The notes beneath the pieces were generated by a model. It searched no databases, was not told where the DNA came from, and saw nothing but the letters and a program-made list of their open reading frames with translations. Positions 62,501 to 64,000 of a stretch of DNA of 64,000 nt are shown piece by piece. The translations under genes were made by a program, and so were the position numbers. Source of the stretch: Dolomedes plantarius (taxonomy: Eukaryota > Arthropoda > Arachnida > Araneae > Dolomedidae); contig OU015501.1 in the NCBI GenBank assembly GCA_907164885.2, positions 26,875,083-26,939,082 of the forward strand, written 5' to 3'. The stretch's first letter is position 1. Each line of letters begins with the position of its first letter.

Positions 62501-64000
62501 ATAGGTTTAAGAAATTATTTATGAGTATATTTGGAGTATAATGTATATCTCAAACTAATCAATAAAAATATTTACTGTCGATGATTTATATTTTTTTAAC
62601 TTTAATAATGTACTTAATAAATGAAATTTTATGAAATATATACACTTTTAAAAGATAAACAGAGAAATTTCGAATAAAGACAGACAAATGATTATACCAG
62701 TAGCCTTGAAAAATTGATTAAGAATCAATTTTTTATTTAATTTACCGTATTCATTGGTGTTCAGTTTAGAGTATTCCTTGTATAATGTTAGATATTTTCA
62801 TATTTAATTACAAATTTACAATTTCATCCTAAAACAGAACATATTTTAACCAAATCATATCAAATTGTACTAATTCTGTTATTTTTAAAAACTGGTTTAA
62901 GTAACGACAGTGTAGATATTAGCCGCACAGTAGCTAATGAATATTGAACAACTTCTTTATAATTTTAAGGCCATAAATAATTTCCAAATAGCATGCTAGT
63001 TGTTAAGAAATTTCAGTTGAATAAATTTAACTTAATTTAAGAGTATTTGTATTTAAAATAATACATTTCCAAAATGCTTTAAAAATTATAGTTTAAAAAT
63101 AATAGTTTACACAACCAAGGGAATGGTGTACACCTAATAACTTAAAAGCTTTAAGTACATTTAAAAATTATATATAATATTTCATTTTAATTGTACATTT
63201 AAAATTACGTATAATTTTATATAATATTGTATCATTGCCAATAAATTTTATAATTAATTAATTTAATATTTTGTGGAGATTTCTGACAACCTAATCAACT
63301 GTTATTGGAAAAATATTCAGGGACATACTTTGATATTATGCCATTCCTAGTCGTGTTTTTTTAATTGAAATAAATTTATAGTGTCCTATTAATTTTAACA
63401 TAACTATTGAACCGCATGTAATATAATTATAAACTTTGTTTGACGTTCTATTCAGCACTTTTAACATGTATTTCATTAAAAACTTTATTCGATAACAACA
63501 TGATTATGAATTAAATGTTATATGTACGTCATATTTCGTCATATAATGGCATATAAAATCAATTTCGAGAACTAATATTAATTGCTTACAACAAATCTGG
63601 GTGTTATTGCAAATACTTAATTTGAATAGTCTATTTTATCGACATACTGCAATTTTTACAGCATCAACTTGCTTTTTTTATCCAGTTAAAGGACATAACA
63701 CTAAATTTTAATGTTCTACCTAAAAGGAATATTGATACTTAGACACACAAAAAATAAATGTAAAAGAAATGAACCTAAAGTTAATTGATATAGTAATTTT
63801 TAAATCTCTTAATTTTTAAAATTTACCGGTGCTTATGTGAAGCTTAATAATTTTTACTTTTCCATTCTTGTTGTAGCGTCGAGTATTTACATGTTATCGG
63901 GACGACAAATTATACTTTTATCTTCTTCAAACCATTTTAGAAGTAAATATTCTAAAAAAAGGAAAAGGAATATTTTATTCTTTGAGAAAAAAACTGAAGG
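62501..64000. other. Upstream flank, no gene seen
   Basis: Very AT-rich with no recognised feature. Confidence 0.6.

Overview
The window is eukaryotic nuclear DNA: AT-rich, with GT-AG introns of 81 bp to about 19 kb, and dense with Tc1/mariner, hAT, BEL/Pao, LINE, SINE and (TA)n sequence. The one clearly conserved host gene, on the minus strand, is the 5' half of an arthropod ionotropic receptor, Ir25a, the broadly expressed IR co-receptor. Gene size and repeat content would fit an arachnid such as a spider, but the taxon is an inference; arthropod is the safe statement.

Ir25a layout: eleven coding exons on the minus strand run from the start codon at 44747 down to 4553. They join in one open frame of 1,688 nt (562 codons plus 2 nt) with matching splice phases. 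They cover a signal peptide, the amino-terminal domain, the S1 half of the ligand-binding domain, and the start of transmembrane segment 1. The pore, S2 and C-terminus lie beyond the left edge. A 3' splice site at 44767-44768, just upstream of the ATG, suggests a non-coding 5' exon further right.

Most other recognisable sequence is mobile DNA in the introns and upstream flank. From left to right it includes: two Tc1 elements (736-2703, carrying a retroelement tail, and 2718-4268); a TTAA-flanked MITE (10144-10555); a hAT-like element (13388-14223); a long-TIR mariner-type relic (15989-17112); a LINE ORF1 relic (about 20160-21260); a mariner (22219-23381); a Tc1 (24191-25597); a second copy of the TTAA MITE (28085-32375) split by a 3,864-bp palindrome (28237-32100); a broken minus-strand BEL/Pao element (33866-38853); a pogo-like fragment (about 40419-40655); and a tRNA-derived SINE (about 43009-43367). 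Upstream of the gene are a nearly intact Tc1 (45061-46467), a sister copy of the 24191 Tc1 (47940-49351), a hAT MITE (50002-50453), a long-TIR element with a DD41E transposase (50690-52275), a head-to-head mariner fold-back (54239-55355), and a small deletion derivative followed by a 314-bp tandem array (57931-59285). From 59.3 to 64 kb I see only AT-rich non-coding DNA with one 305-bp duplication.

The most unusual object is the palindrome at 28237-32100. It has about 1.05-kb inverted arms, a tRNA-like segment in each arm, and a 183-bp tandem array in the core. A perfect 6-bp target duplication can be proven because the older MITE it interrupts has an uninterrupted copy at 10144-10555. The 6-bp duplication, AG...CT ends and kilobase arms match the Polinton/Maverick signature, but no Polinton gene is present, so it looks like a non-autonomous relative.
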